A stretch of DNA of 64,000 nucleotides, from contig NZ_JAIUGV010000020.1 in the NCBI RefSeq assembly GCF_020164745.1, positions 1-64,000 of the forward strand, written 5' to 3'. The notes beneath the pieces are model-generated. The model saw only the letters and a program-made list of their open reading frames with translations, searched no databases and was not told the origin of the DNA. The position numbers and the translations under genes are program-made. Numbering within the stretch: position 1 is the first letter of the stretch; every line of letters starts with the position of its first letter. The stretch comes from Mesorhizobium sp. ES1-4. GTDB lineage: Bacteria > Pseudomonadota > Alphaproteobacteria > Rhizobiales > Rhizobiaceae. Below are positions 35,744 through 45,350 of this stretch, in pieces.

Positions 35744-36250
35744 TCAGCCCATGTCGCCTGTCTTGATCTTCGTCAGGTGCTCTCTGGCTTCAGAGACACG
35801 TCTCTGCGCGCATCGTATCGTGTCACAGAGGGCCAGGTCGATGCCCACGCCACCGGTCTGGGGTGCCTCATGGTCAAACACCGACAACGCCCATTCTGGC
35901 GTGTCGGTCTCCGGCATCACCACCACACAGAAGGGCACATGATGGCTGTCGGTGGCGTTACGATGGACCATAGGTCGACCGGATCCCCGATCACAGCGGG
36001 GCGCAAGGGGGCGTCAGCCCTCCAGTCGTTGCGCAGGATGTAAAGTAGGGCGATGGTGCGCTTGAGTTCTGCCGGGCACGCCCCATCTGCCCATGCCATC
36101 CAACAGGCGGATCGCAGCGCCGTCCAGCGCCTGTATGAGGCATTGAGTGAATCGTCCGGTCTGGACGTTGGGCGAGCCGGAAACCTCGCCCTCGAAGGTA
36201 TCCACATCCGTGGGAAGGGAGGCTTGGTTCCAGGTCCATGTCGTAACCAA
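35744..36250 (-). pseudogene. Decayed gene readable only across three frames, perhaps caspase-like
   Basis: From 36250 the frame reads FEGEVSGSPNVQTGRFTQCLIQALDGAA and GMGRWGVP. At about 36072 the sense moves to AELKRTIALLYILRNDWRADAPL and DPVDLWSIV in a second frame. From about 35960 a third frame gives HVPFCVVVMPETDTPEWALSVFDHEAPQ, ending at 35744. GRFTQCLIQALDGAA followed by GRW resembles the C-terminal part of bacterial caspase-family proteins, but this is weak. At least two indels are needed. Confidence 0.35.
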
Positions 36251-36409
36251 ATCACTCCAGCGGGAATTGAGGACGGTTCCATCCCCCCTTCCGCGTTATG
36301 AGGCAATCGTGGCAGTCGCCCGAAATCCGGATCGGTAGAAACATTGCAGGCCTTCGGAACTTCTTACGAAATCGGGTGTTAAGCTGCGTTTAGGGGAATT
36401 CAACCATCG

Positions 36410-39067
36410 ATGGAACAACGAGCTTTGCCCTCCAGCATTTCTGGCGCGAAACCCTTTGCCGGTGACGGGGAGGTTGAAGGGCACCGTGCGGTCCTGCTTC
36501 CCGGCAGCGAGATGGAAGATTTCTTCGAGAATGCAGCCGTTGCTCTCCACCTTGTGGCGAATGATGGCACGATACTGCGCGCCAATCGAGCCGAACTGGA
36601 CTTGCTTGGCTATGCCCCCGAGGAATACATCGGCCACAACATCCGGGAATTTCACGCTGATCCCGCCGCAATCGACGACATCTTGGATCGTCTTTCTCGG
36701 CATGAGCACCTTCAACATTATCGCGCCAAGTTGCGGGCCAAAGACGGCTCCATCCGTTGGGTGGAGATAACATCCAATGTGCGTTCGGCTGGGGGACGGT
36801 TCCTAAACACGCGCTGCATCACCATCGACGTGACTGAAAAAGTCGAAGCGGAAGAGTTGTTGCGCGAACACGAGCAGAGACTTGCCCTGACCTATCACAG
36901 CGCTGGTGTGGGAATCGTGGAAGCTGATGCCGAAGGTCGGCTGCTGCGGGTGAACGGACATTTGTGCCGTCTTTTGGGCTGTACGCAGGGGGAACTTGTT
37001 GGCCGGTCGATTTTTGATTGGACCTTTCCCTCCGACGCAGAAGCGGATCGCAGTCAATATCGGCAACAGGTCGCCGGCGAGATCAAAGGCTACACAATCG
37101 AGAAGCGGTTCGTGCGCAAGGACGGGTCGCATTTCTGGGCCGTCGTGACGTCTTCCAGCGTTCACGACGGCAGCGGACGGTTTTGTTACGCGGTACGGGT
37201 GCAGCACGACGTCAGCGAGCGGAAAGAGATTGAGGCGACACTCGCCCAAAGGGCCGAGGAGCAGGCTGCGCTGCATCAACTGACGGAAGTGCTGCAGCAC
37301 GCCCATACCCGCGAAGACGTCTACGAGGCTGCGTTGGACGCGATCCAGCGCGGACTAAGATGTCAGCGCGCTTCTATTCTGCTTTTGGAAGGCGGGGTCA
37401 TGAAGTTTGTCGCCTGGCGCGGCTTGTCGGACGCGTATCGAAGCGCCGTGGAAGGCCATTCGCCCTGGTCCGTGGCAGACATCAACCCGCAGCCCATTTG
37501 TATGCGCGATGTGGAACAGGCCGAGCTCCCCAGCAGCTTGAGACAGGCAATCCGAACAGAACGCATCGGCGCGGTCTGCTTCATTCCGATAACCGAGGGG
37601 GGGCGTCTGCTGGGCAAGTTCATGGCCTACTTCGACGAGCCGCATGATTGCTCGGCAGAAGAGATTGAAGTCGCCCGGACAATCGCGCGCCAGCTCGGGT
37701 TCGGCATTGAGCGTGTCAAGGCACAGAATGCGGCCCAGCGCCTGGCGGCAATCGTGGAGTCGTCCCAGGATGCCATCGTAAGCAAGGATCTCAGAGGCGT
37801 CGTCTCGACTTGGAACCGCGGCGCCGAACGCTTGTTTGGCTATACGGCCGCGGAAATGGTTGGCAAGCCCATCACCACTATAATTCCCGAGGATCGGCTG
37901 AGTGAGGAGCCGCTGATATTGGGTCGCATCCGCAACGGCGAACTCGTGGATCATTTCGAGACGGTTCGCCGCCGCAAAGACGGAACGCTGGTGGATATCT
38001 CTCTGACAATATCGCCGGTGCGGGATGCGTCTGGCCGTATCGTCGGAGCTTCCAAAATCGCACGAGACATAACTGACAAAAAGATAGCGGAATCGAAGAT
38101 ACAAGACAGCGAGCGCCACCTTCAAGATCTGCTCGCTGCCATTCCTGCCGCAATCTATACCACCGACCGCGACGGCAAGATCACCTACTTCAATGAAGCG
38201 GCGGTGCAACTCGCCGGCCGAACGCCCGTTATTGGCACCGACGAATGGTGCGTGACATGGAAGCTCTACTGGCCGGACGGAACGCCGCTTCCCCACGATC
38301 AATGCCCGATGGCGATCTCATTACGCGAAGGGCGGCCCATCCGGGGATATGAAGCGGTGGCCGAGCGGCCGGATGGCACCCGCGTCCCTTTCATTCCTTA
38401 TCCCACACCGATGCGGGATGCTGCTGGAAACATCACGGGCGCCATAAACATGCTGGTCGATGTGAGCGAGCGTAAGCAGGCCGAAACCCAGCAACGGATC
38501 TTGCTCGACGAGCTCAATCATCGCGTCAAGAACAACATGATGATGCTGAAATCGCTGCTTTCGGTGGCGGCGAGGACCAGCGAAAGTTCGGAGGCTCGGA
38601 GCGTTCTGGACGAGGCCAGCAAGCGTGTGGCGGCCATGGCTGCCGCTCAGCGGGTCCTCTATGATACGCCCGACGCCGTCAGCTTCGGTGCCGAACCTTT
38701 CCTGGGCGCTATCTGCGAGACGGCAAAACAGATGTTCCCCCCAGCCGTTCAATTGGTCTGCGAGGCAGATTCGATCCAACTGCCAAATGACGTTGCTATG
38801 CCGCTTGCGCTCATTGTCAACGAACTTTTGATCAATGCGGTGAAGCATGGCCTACCCGAAATGGGGAGTGGAACTATTCGTGTTTCCATCAGACAAGACG
38901 GTGGTGGCAATAGGGTCGTCGTCGAGGATGAGGGGCCGGGCTTCGAACTGAATTCGGTGCGCTCGTCGTCATCCGGCCTGCGACTCGTCGAAGGCCTGGT
39001 GCGACAGATCGGCGGGACTTTCCAAGTGAGCCGGCACCCGTCCACATGCACCATGATTTTTCCTTAG
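36410..39067 (+). CDS. Soluble multi-PAS/GAF sensor histidine kinase (HisKA_2/HWE group)
   Basis: 885 residues without membrane segments. PAS domains at about 35-145, 155-275, 445-565 and 570-690; a GAF domain at about 285-440. The kinase H-box is LDELNHRVKNNMMML with His704, and the ATPase domain begins with NELLINAVKHG (Asn804) and has VEDEGPGFEL. This architecture is typical of rhizobial general-stress or light/redox sensors. The receiver gene starts 13 bp downstream and is its probable partner. The GAF domain has no obvious chromophore cysteine in a phytochrome-like position. Confidence 0.92.
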   Translation: MEQRALPSSISGAKPFAGDGEVEGHRAVLLPGSEMEDFFENAAVALHLVANDGTILRANRAELDLLGYAPEEYIGHNIREFHADPAAIDDILDRLSRHEHLQHYRAKLRAKDGSIRWVEITSNVRSAGGRFLNTRCITIDVTEKVEAEELLREHEQRLALTYHSAGVGIVEADAEGRLLRVNGHLCRLLGCTQGELVGRSIFDWTFPSDAEADRSQYRQQVAGEIKGYTIEKRFVRKDGSHFWAVVTSSSVHDGSGRFCYAVRVQHDVSERKEIEATLAQRAEEQAALHQLTEVLQHAHTREDVYEAALDAIQRGLRCQRASILLLEGGVMKFVAWRGLSDAYRSAVEGHSPWSVADINPQPICMRDVEQAELPSSLRQAIRTERIGAVCFIPITEGGRLLGKFMAYFDEPHDCSAEEIEVARTIARQLGFGIERVKAQNAAQRLAAIVESSQDAIVSKDLRGVVSTWNRGAERLFGYTAAEMVGKPITTIIPEDRLSEEPLILGRIRNGELVDHFETVRRRKDGTLVDISLTISPVRDASGRIVGASKIARDITDKKIAESKIQDSERHLQDLLAAIPAAIYTTDRDGKITYFNEAAVQLAGRTPVIGTDEWCVTWKLYWPDGTPLPHDQCPMAISLREGRPIRGYEAVAERPDGTRVPFIPYPTPMRDAAGNITGAINMLVDVSERKQAETQQRILLDELNHRVKNNMMMLKSLLSVAARTSESSEARSVLDEASKRVAAMAAAQRVLYDTPDAVSFGAEPFLGAICETAKQMFPPAVQLVCEADSIQLPNDVAMPLALIVNELLINAVKHGLPEMGSGTIRVSIRQDGGGNRVVVEDEGPGFELNSVRSSSSGLRLVEGLVRQIGGTFQVSRHPSTCTMIFP

Positions 39068-39080
39068 ATGCCTCAGGAGA

Positions 39081-39581
39081 TTGGGCTTGCGAGCAAAAGC
39101 GGTATCTGAGCTAAGTTTTGCGGGGGACATCAGTGGATCCTTCGAGCCGCAGATGGTGTTCTCCCGGGATGATGTGAGCGGAGGACACGCCGAAATCACT
39201 CGAAGCCAGCTGATCTTGATCGTCGAAGACGATTATCTGATCGCGCTGGACATAGAGGCTGGGCTGCTGGCCGAAGGCTTCTCGTTGGCGGGCCTCGCGA
39301 CCAGCGCCGATGAGGCGATAGGTATGGCGCGCTCGAGCAGGCCAGCGCTTGCCCTCATGGACATCCGCTTGCTTGGCAAGCGGGACGGCATCGATGCGGC
39401 CGTGGAGTTGTACCGCGATTTTGGGATACGATGCATCTTTACGACAGCGCACGGTGATCGCGACGTGAGGCTTCGAGCCGAGGCGGCCAGACCGTTGGGT
39501 TGGGTGCAGAAACCCTATTCTATATCGACGCTGATCGCAGCCATTCGAAATGCCTTTCAGGAGCTCGATAAGGAAGGCTGA
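39081..39581 (+). CDS. Single-domain response regulator
   Basis: Receiver domain only: LILIVEDDYLIALDIEAGL (acidic pair), phosphoacceptor Asp in LALMDIRL, TTAHGD (Thr switch) and the Lys of VQKPYS. The start is uncertain: TTG 39081 is too close to CAGGAGA, TTG 39087 fits better, and ATG 39144 would give a tight receiver. No output domain, so it probably acts as a phosphate relay or sink for the kinase encoded just upstream. Confidence 0.88.
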   Translation: MGLRAKAVSELSFAGDISGSFEPQMVFSRDDVSGGHAEITRSQLILIVEDDYLIALDIEAGLLAEGFSLAGLATSADEAIGMARSSRPALALMDIRLLGKRDGIDAAVELYRDFGIRCIFTTAHGDRDVRLRAEAARPLGWVQKPYSISTLIAAIRNAFQELDKEG

Positions 39582-39699
39582 ACGGGCACGGGGGAGGACA
39601 TCCAAGCAGTCGGACCCGCCGAGCGTGCCGCGTTGGTGCTTGACTTTGGATGCTGAGGTGTTCTGCTCTCGCGGCGGCTTCAACCGCATTGCGAGGCTG

Positions 39700-40251
39700 T
39701 ATCAAAAGGTTCTCCTGTACTTGATCGCGGCCTGCGCGGCCGCGCATACGGTAACTGTTTTGTTGATGAAGCGCTCGATCCTGACCGAAAGATTGCCAGG
39801 CGAGGGCATCACTTGGTTCGCGAATATCGCGGTGATCCGTTCGCGCTGACCAGGGTACGCGAGGTCATGACCACGCAAGTGGAGAGCGTGCCGGCGACGA
39901 TGCCTTGCGTCCCGTTCGCTTTTGCCACTGCCACCGCCCATTCTTCGCTGGAGACGCGCGGGTAAGCACCGCACCACAACGCTTGGCGAGTTGCTGGCAG
40001 GCGGCAAGTTCACGCTCGCCTATCCAGACGAGTACCTCGAAGGGCTTTCCGACAAGCTGCTGATGGCCAACGCCTCGCATCTGCCGGTTCTCGCTCGTGG
40101 GGACGCGCGGCTGGTTGGCTATGTCGGCTGGACGGATCTGATGCGTGTCCGGTCCAAGAAGCTGGCCGAGGAACGTGATCGTTCGGTCCTCCTTGGGTTC
40201 GGTGCAAGTGGTAAAATTCAAGCCTTTTTCAACAAATCGGGTTCGGTCTGA
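39700..40251 (+). pseudogene. ClC-type chloride channel remnant with CBS domains
   Basis: LLYLIAACAAAHTVTVLLMKRSILTE (39711-39790) is the last membrane part of a ClC channel. The sense then shifts frame to ARRGHHLVREYRGDPFALTRVREVMTTQVESVP (CBS 1) and again to TTLGELLAGGKFTLAYPDEYLEGLSDKLL and LVGYVGWTDLMRVR (CBS 2). The main channel body is missing. Two frameshifts and a large 5' deletion. Confidence 0.75.
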
Positions 40252-40395
40252 CAAGAATGTCGCTATCGATCCAAGCGGGAAGATGTGCTTCACCACGCCC
40301 ATGCATCCAGAACGAATCGCTCGCATCGAGGGGCGGCTTCTGCGTAAGCTGGTGGCATAGGCTCGATCGCCCGACTTGAGGCCCGGATTACCTGG

Positions 40396-40887
40396 TCATG
40401 GTTTGGCCAGTGCCTGCGCCATTTTCAGGTGCTTTTGAAGTGTCGGTAAGGTCTTCTTGGCGAGCTTGGCGACCTTGCCGCTGCCGGTCTTCGCCTCATC
40501 CTGGAACTCGGCGATGTCCTTCTGGTGGTCGGACACCATGTAGGTGGCAAACTCCTGATCGAAAGCCGTCCCCGAAAGGCCGTTCAGCTTCTTCATCTCG
40601 GCGGTTGCCTCGTCGGTGAGGTCGCTCGTGTCGGACACACCCAGCTTCTTGCCAACCGAGAGAGCCTGTTTCTTAGCCTTTGCATGGTCCTTCGCCAACG
40701 TCCGGCCGAACTTCTTGATGCCACTACTATCACCCTTTTGCGTCGCAAGCGTCCCGAGGGCGATCTCGGAATTGTCGCCTTTGATGGCGTCGGTCAGAAA
40801 ATCCGAATCGCTTTTTGCGAGTGCTTGGCTACTGACAAGGACGCCGGTTGCGAATGCTGCGGCGGTGACGATGCGCTGAACGGACAT
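40396..40887 (-). CDS. DUF4142-domain exported protein
   Basis: 163 residues with a signal peptide (cleaved after ALA, residue 24). The DUF4142 helical bundle is clear: DFLTDAIKGDNSEIALGTLATQKG, FGRTLAKDHAKAKKQA, FATYMVSDHQKDIAEFQDEA and LPTLQKHLKMAQALAK. The conserved His in KDHAK, SDHQ and KHLKMA fits a ferritin-like fold. Periplasmic, linked by context to stress; role unknown. Stands alone. Confidence 0.92.
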   Translation of the reverse strand: MSVQRIVTAAAFATGVLVSSQALAKSDSDFLTDAIKGDNSEIALGTLATQKGDSSGIKKFGRTLAKDHAKAKKQALSVGKKLGVSDTSDLTDEATAEMKKLNGLSGTAFDQEFATYMVSDHQKDIAEFQDEAKTGSGKVAKLAKKTLPTLQKHLKMAQALAKP

Positions 40888-41013
40888 GACGGAGCCTTTC
40901 TGAACCTAAGAGCTGACCCGAACCGATGCTCGCGCTCCTTGTTCCACCAACCGGCAAAAAACTCAGCAATACCTCGACTCTGCGCGAGATCTTCGACGGG
41001 CTTCTACCAGCGC

Positions 41014-43068
41014 CTAAGGTTCCCCTCCGGGGGTGTCGTCGTTGTCTACCGCGGGATTGACCGGAGACGCGGAGTTTACTCGCATGGTGCAGACCAGTCC
41101 CGATTTCTGGAACTTCAGAGTGACGCGTCCCGACGTGCCGGACGCAAACACGCGCTCGAGGAGCTGCGTGCCGAAGCCCTTTCGCTCGACCGGTTCAACG
41201 GGCGGACCTCCCCGTTCGCGCCATTCCAGATTGAGCCAGCGATACTTTTTTTGCCCGAGGAGCTTCCACTGGATCGACACCGTGCCGGTTTCGTTCGACA
41301 GCGCTCCATACTTGAGCGCATTCGTCGTAAGCTCGTGAAAAGCCAGAGCGGCCGAAAGAGCCACGTTCGGTGGTAGCCAGGCCGACGCGCCGCCGATTTT
41401 GAAGCGGTCGATCGGTGCGTGTGAGCTGACTGATGTGACGATCAAATCCCTCACGTCGGCGCCACTCCAGTTCTGCTGGATCAGCAGGTCGTTGGCCTTG
41501 GCAAGCGAGACGAGACGGCTGGAGAGCGTCCGCCCTGCTTCGGGCAAACTTGTCGCGTTGCGCAGCGTCTGGGAGGCAATGGACTGAACAACGGCAAGGA
41601 TATTCTTCACGCGATGGTTCAGCTCATTGGTCAACAATTCGAGATGCTCCTCGTCGCGTTTGCGGTCCGTGATGTCGAGACTGATTTGTACGGCGCCTAT
41701 AATGCCGCCGCCCGGATTGCGAATTGGACGTGCGCTGGAAAGTAGAAAACGCTTGACACCTGAGGGCAGCGTGTAGGCGAACTCTTCATGATCCGTCAGC
41801 TGCCCGCGCATGGCGCGGCTAAGAGGGCGGTCTTCGCGACTCACGATGTGGCCGTCCTTGACGGCCACGGTGTCGATGACGAGGTCGGGCCTGCCGAAGG
41901 ACTTCTGCGCGTCCGTCGGCAGGCCCATGAGTTCGGCCGCGAAGCGGTTGCGGATAACCTGAAGGGCTTTCGGATCATAGGTAAACCAGACCGCCGCCGG
42001 CGCTGTCTCCAGCACCGCCTCCAACTCGTAGCGCCGTTCGGCGATCGCCCGCTCTGCGTCCACCATCGCCTGGGCTATGGCGGCGAACTCCGTAACCGAG
42101 GTCGACAGGGGTGCAACGCTGCGGCCATGACCCAGCGCCTCCGCGCGGCTCGCCAGTTCAGCGGTGGCTTGCGTAAATCTCTTGCCGACGAAATATCCCA
42201 GAGCAACGGAAACAAGAAGGGACAGGAGACCTATTCCGCAAATTGCGGCAAGCGAGGCCCAAAGCGGCGCCTGCGCTGCTGAAAGCGGCACGTTTGCGGT
42301 ATAGAACCACTCAGACAGCGGGGACCTGTAGTAGCCCGCCAGCAGCGTCACTCCGTCGAAGTTGCGGGAGGTAAACGAGCCGGAGCGCCCAACTATCTTT
42401 TCCACATATTCGGGCAATCCGCGTTTTCCGGTCCACTCGTCGTGCAACTTGGAACGTGAAACGTAATTTCCGTCGCGATCTCCCACGCCAACGGTCCATC
42501 CTTCTGGTACGGCCGGCATTAAAACATCACGGATTCGGGAAGTCGGCACTGAAAGCGAAAGAAGCAGATCCTCCCCCTTTGGAGCGGCCACTCGAATGGC
42601 AACAGCCACGCGGTATTCGCCTGAGCCCTTGCCGGCGAAGACATCGCTGACGTAAACACCGGAACGGTTGAGTTTCTCGCGGTCGACAGCCGCTATCGGT
42701 TCGACGGACGGCAAGGCGGGACCGTAGCCGATTTCGGTGTTCATTAGCTGATCGCGGCCAAGATCGCGCAGGACGATCGTCCGGTCCGTCCCGTGGACAA
42801 GATCGACCGCCTCGCGGTGGAAGGCTTGCAGATCGCCATTGGCGAGCGCGGCGGATTTGGACAGGCCGTCGAGGATGGTTTGGAGATTCGCCAGCTCGCC
42901 CTCTACGACGAGCGATACCTGTCGAGCCGTTTGCACGGCATCCTGCTCAAAACGATATCGTTCATGCAGTGCATATTGGCCGAGCAAATAACCGGCAAAC
43001 AGCCACACCGGGACAACCGCGGCGGCGGTCAAAGCAAGCAGATGCGATCGAACTGATCGACGAGGCAA
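41014..43068 (-). CDS. Membrane sensor histidine kinase (Cache-like, PAS, HWE)
   Basis: 684 residues beginning at TTG 43068. Membrane helix at about 8-30, a periplasmic Cache-like sensor (35-265, with VGVGDRDGNYVSRS and GYYRSPLSEWFYTANVPL), a second helix at about 268-295, a HAMP-like linker and a PAS domain. The kinase core has LTNELNHRVKNILAVVQSIASQTLR, HELTTNALKYGALS and LEWRERGGPPV (the W-x-E signature), so it belongs to the HWE family. No linked receiver gene. Upstream of it (43069-43322) no gene is seen. Confidence 0.92.
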   Translation of the reverse strand: MPRRSVRSHLLALTAAAVVPVWLFAGYLLGQYALHERYRFEQDAVQTARQVSLVVEGELANLQTILDGLSKSAALANGDLQAFHREAVDLVHGTDRTIVLRDLGRDQLMNTEIGYGPALPSVEPIAAVDREKLNRSGVYVSDVFAGKGSGEYRVAVAIRVAAPKGEDLLLSLSVPTSRIRDVLMPAVPEGWTVGVGDRDGNYVSRSKLHDEWTGKRGLPEYVEKIVGRSGSFTSRNFDGVTLLAGYYRSPLSEWFYTANVPLSAAQAPLWASLAAICGIGLLSLLVSVALGYFVGKRFTQATAELASRAEALGHGRSVAPLSTSVTEFAAIAQAMVDAERAIAERRYELEAVLETAPAAVWFTYDPKALQVIRNRFAAELMGLPTDAQKSFGRPDLVIDTVAVKDGHIVSREDRPLSRAMRGQLTDHEEFAYTLPSGVKRFLLSSARPIRNPGGGIIGAVQISLDITDRKRDEEHLELLTNELNHRVKNILAVVQSIASQTLRNATSLPEAGRTLSSRLVSLAKANDLLIQQNWSGADVRDLIVTSVSSHAPIDRFKIGGASAWLPPNVALSAALAFHELTTNALKYGALSNETGTVSIQWKLLGQKKYRWLNLEWRERGGPPVEPVERKGFGTQLLERVFASGTSGRVTLKFQKSGLVCTMRVNSASPVNPAVDNDDTPGGEP

Positions 43069-43322
43069 AGTTCATATCCCGTGCCGCCTCAGGAACGCCC
43101 AACCATAATCAGGGAGCTACGAACAGCAAGCGTTAGTTCAAGCGAATATAGTGCTTCCCGCAGGTCGTCCCGCGAACCGTGCAACGCGATGCAAGCATCA
43201 CGTAGCGTGGCACAACGCCAGCTCTGCGTCGCTCCAGCGACAACCATCGCGCCGCGTCCGGTGTGGCGTAAACTCAGTACGCGGCGGAGCGCGCCATCAC
43301 CGCCGCCGGTCACCAGCCGCCG

Positions 43323-44219
43323 CTATTCTTTGACAGCGCCGGTCATTGACGACACATAGTGCTCGACGAAGAAGGAATAGAGGATCACCACCGGCAGCGA
43401 ACCGATCAGGGCGCCGGCCATGAGCGAACCCCATTCGTAGACGTCTGAGCGGACGAGTTCGGTCAGCACGCCCACCGGCACGGTTTTGTTCTCGGACGAC
43501 TGGATGAAGGTGAGGGCGTAGATGAACTCATTCCACGACAGCGTGAAGGCGAAGATACCGGCGGAGATCAGGCCTGGCACCGACAGCGGCAACACGATCT
43601 TGGTCAGCACCTGCCAGCGGCTGGCGCCATCGATGAGGGCGCACTCCTCCAGTTCGAAGGGGATGGAACGGAAATAGCCCATCAGCAACCAGGTGCAGAA
43701 CGGTACCAGGAAGGTCGGATAGGTCAGGATCAGGGCGAAGGGCGTGTCATAAAGCCCGAGATTAAACACCATCACCGACAGCGGAATGAACAGGATGGAC
43801 GGTGGGACCAGATAGGCGAGGAACACGGCCAACCCGACTTGGCGCGAGCCGGAAAAGCGCAACCGCTCGATCGCATAGGCGGCCAACACCGCAGCGATGA
43901 GCGACAGCACGGTAGCGGCGATCGAGATGATCGTCGTGTTGAGCAACCAGCCGGGATAGGAGGTCTCGAACAGCAGGTACCTGATGTTCTGCAAGGTCGG
44001 GTGGACTACCCAGAACGGGCTCGATGTATCGTAACTCGTCATTTCTACGTTGGGTTTGATCGCGGTGATCGTCATCCAATAGAAGGGAAAGAGCAGCACG
44101 ATGACGAAAACGGCCAACGGGACATAGATCGTCACCACGCGGCGCGGCATGCTCTGCAGATAGGTCATGCCACCTTCGTCGCCGCCGGCCGGATTCGCTT
44201 TGGGGCCGATCTGAGCCAT
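43323..44219 (-). CDS. Sugar ABC importer permease, MalG-like
   Basis: 298 residues with six membrane segments (first: VTIYVPLAVFVIVLLFPFYWMTI) and EAA loop FELEECALIDGASRWQVLTKIVLPLSVPG. Last gene of a four-gene operon (ATPase, binding protein, two permeases). Starts one base beyond the stop of the preceding permease. Confidence 0.92.
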   Translation of the reverse strand: MAQIGPKANPAGGDEGGMTYLQSMPRRVVTIYVPLAVFVIVLLFPFYWMTITAIKPNVEMTSYDTSSPFWVVHPTLQNIRYLLFETSYPGWLLNTTIISIAATVLSLIAAVLAAYAIERLRFSGSRQVGLAVFLAYLVPPSILFIPLSVMVFNLGLYDTPFALILTYPTFLVPFCTWLLMGYFRSIPFELEECALIDGASRWQVLTKIVLPLSVPGLISAGIFAFTLSWNEFIYALTFIQSSENKTVPVGVLTELVRSDVYEWGSLMAGALIGSLPVVILYSFFVEHYVSSMTGAVKE

Positions 44220-44220
44220 C

Positions 44221-45159
44221 TCAATCTCCGCCGCCTTGCTGCCATCTGCGTCGCTGCAGGCCGAAATAGCTGAGCAGGATAGCGCCCAGCAGGAAGGGGA
44301 TCATCGCTACGGCGATGGCTGCGCCTTCACCGAGTTGCCCGCCCGAAATCCCGCGTTGGAAGGAAAGCGTCGCCATCAGGTGTGTGGCGTTCACCGGGCC
44401 ACCACGCGTCAGCACATAGATGAGCTGGAAATCGGTGAAGGTGAACAGAACCGAAAAGGTCATGGTGATGGCGATGATCGGCGTCAGCAGCGGCAGGGTG
44501 ACATAGCGAAACAGCTGCCAGCGACCGGCGCCGTCCAGCGTGGCGGCTTCGTAGAGCGATTGCGGGATCGTCTGCAGGCCGGCGAGCAGGGTTATGGCAA
44601 CGAAGGGAATGCCGCGCCAGACATTGGCGGCAATCACCGAGGCGCGCGCGTTTTGCGGATCGCCGAGGAAGTTGATGTTGTGGTCGATGAGGCCCATCTG
44701 CTTGAGGGCCCAGGAGATGATCGAGAACTGCGAATCGTAAATCCACCAGAAAGCAATCGCCGACAACACCGTCGGCACCACCCAGGGAAGAAGCACCACG
44801 GCGCGGAAAAAGGATTTGAACGGCAGGTTCTCATTGAGCAGCAACGCCAGCCACAGGCCGAGGGCGAACTTGAGGATTGACGCGCTCACCGTGTAGAGAA
44901 CCGTGTTGAACACGGACAGCCAGAACACGCTGTCATCCCAGAGGTATTCGTAGTTCTCCAGGCCGATGAAGACGCCCGGCCTGCCAATGCGGGCGTCGGT
45001 AAAGCCGAGCCAGACGCCGAGCCCCAGCGGATAGGTCAGGAAGACCAGCAGCAGCACCACCGTTGGCAGCATAAAACCAAAGCTGAGCAGGCCACGGCTT
45101 TCCGCAATGCGCGACAAAAAGGAGGGGCGGGGTGGGGCGGCGGCGGTTGTCACGGCCAT
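44221..45159 (-). CDS. Sugar ABC importer permease, MalF-like
   Basis: 312 residues, six membrane segments beginning LLSFGFMLPTVVLLLVFLTYPLGLGVWLGF. EAA loop SLYEAATLDGAGRWQLFRYVTLPLLTP. Separated from the binding-protein gene by a 191-bp gap that contains a terminator-like hairpin. Confidence 0.92.
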   Translation of the reverse strand: MAVTTAAAPPRPSFLSRIAESRGLLSFGFMLPTVVLLLVFLTYPLGLGVWLGFTDARIGRPGVFIGLENYEYLWDDSVFWLSVFNTVLYTVSASILKFALGLWLALLLNENLPFKSFFRAVVLLPWVVPTVLSAIAFWWIYDSQFSIISWALKQMGLIDHNINFLGDPQNARASVIAANVWRGIPFVAITLLAGLQTIPQSLYEAATLDGAGRWQLFRYVTLPLLTPIIAITMTFSVLFTFTDFQLIYVLTRGGPVNATHLMATLSFQRGISGGQLGEGAAIAVAMIPFLLGAILLSYFGLQRRRWQQGGGD

Positions 45160-45303
45160 GAAAGGCTCCTGTGGCGGGTATCAAGTGGCAGCGAGTCCCT
45201 CCGCTTTTCGTGGACTGCTGGCGCGGGGCCCTGATTGGTCCGCGCTCTCCTTGTCGGCGCCTGCACCTCGGCGGTATGCCGCGGGCATGCTGGCGCCGAC
45301 CCG

Positions 45304-45343
45304 AAAAATAACAAGCGTCTTCTCCCGCGAACGGAAGAAGACG
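45304..45343 (-). terminator. Attenuator between binding-protein and permease genes
   Basis: Read on the minus strand, CGTCTTCT (45343-45336) pairs with AGAAGACG (45323-45316) and is followed by a T-rich run (TTGTTATTTTT, 45314-45304). It lies just after the binding-protein stop and before the permeases, so partial termination here would give more binding protein than channel. Confidence 0.75.
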
Positions 45344-45350
45344 TCCGGAC

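Noticed and set aside
35018..35942. Plus-strand frames of 160-173 codons in the gene-poor stretch
   Set aside because: Low-complexity Pro/Arg/Ser composition, no conserved motif, and the overlapping minus strand shows protein-like remnants instead.
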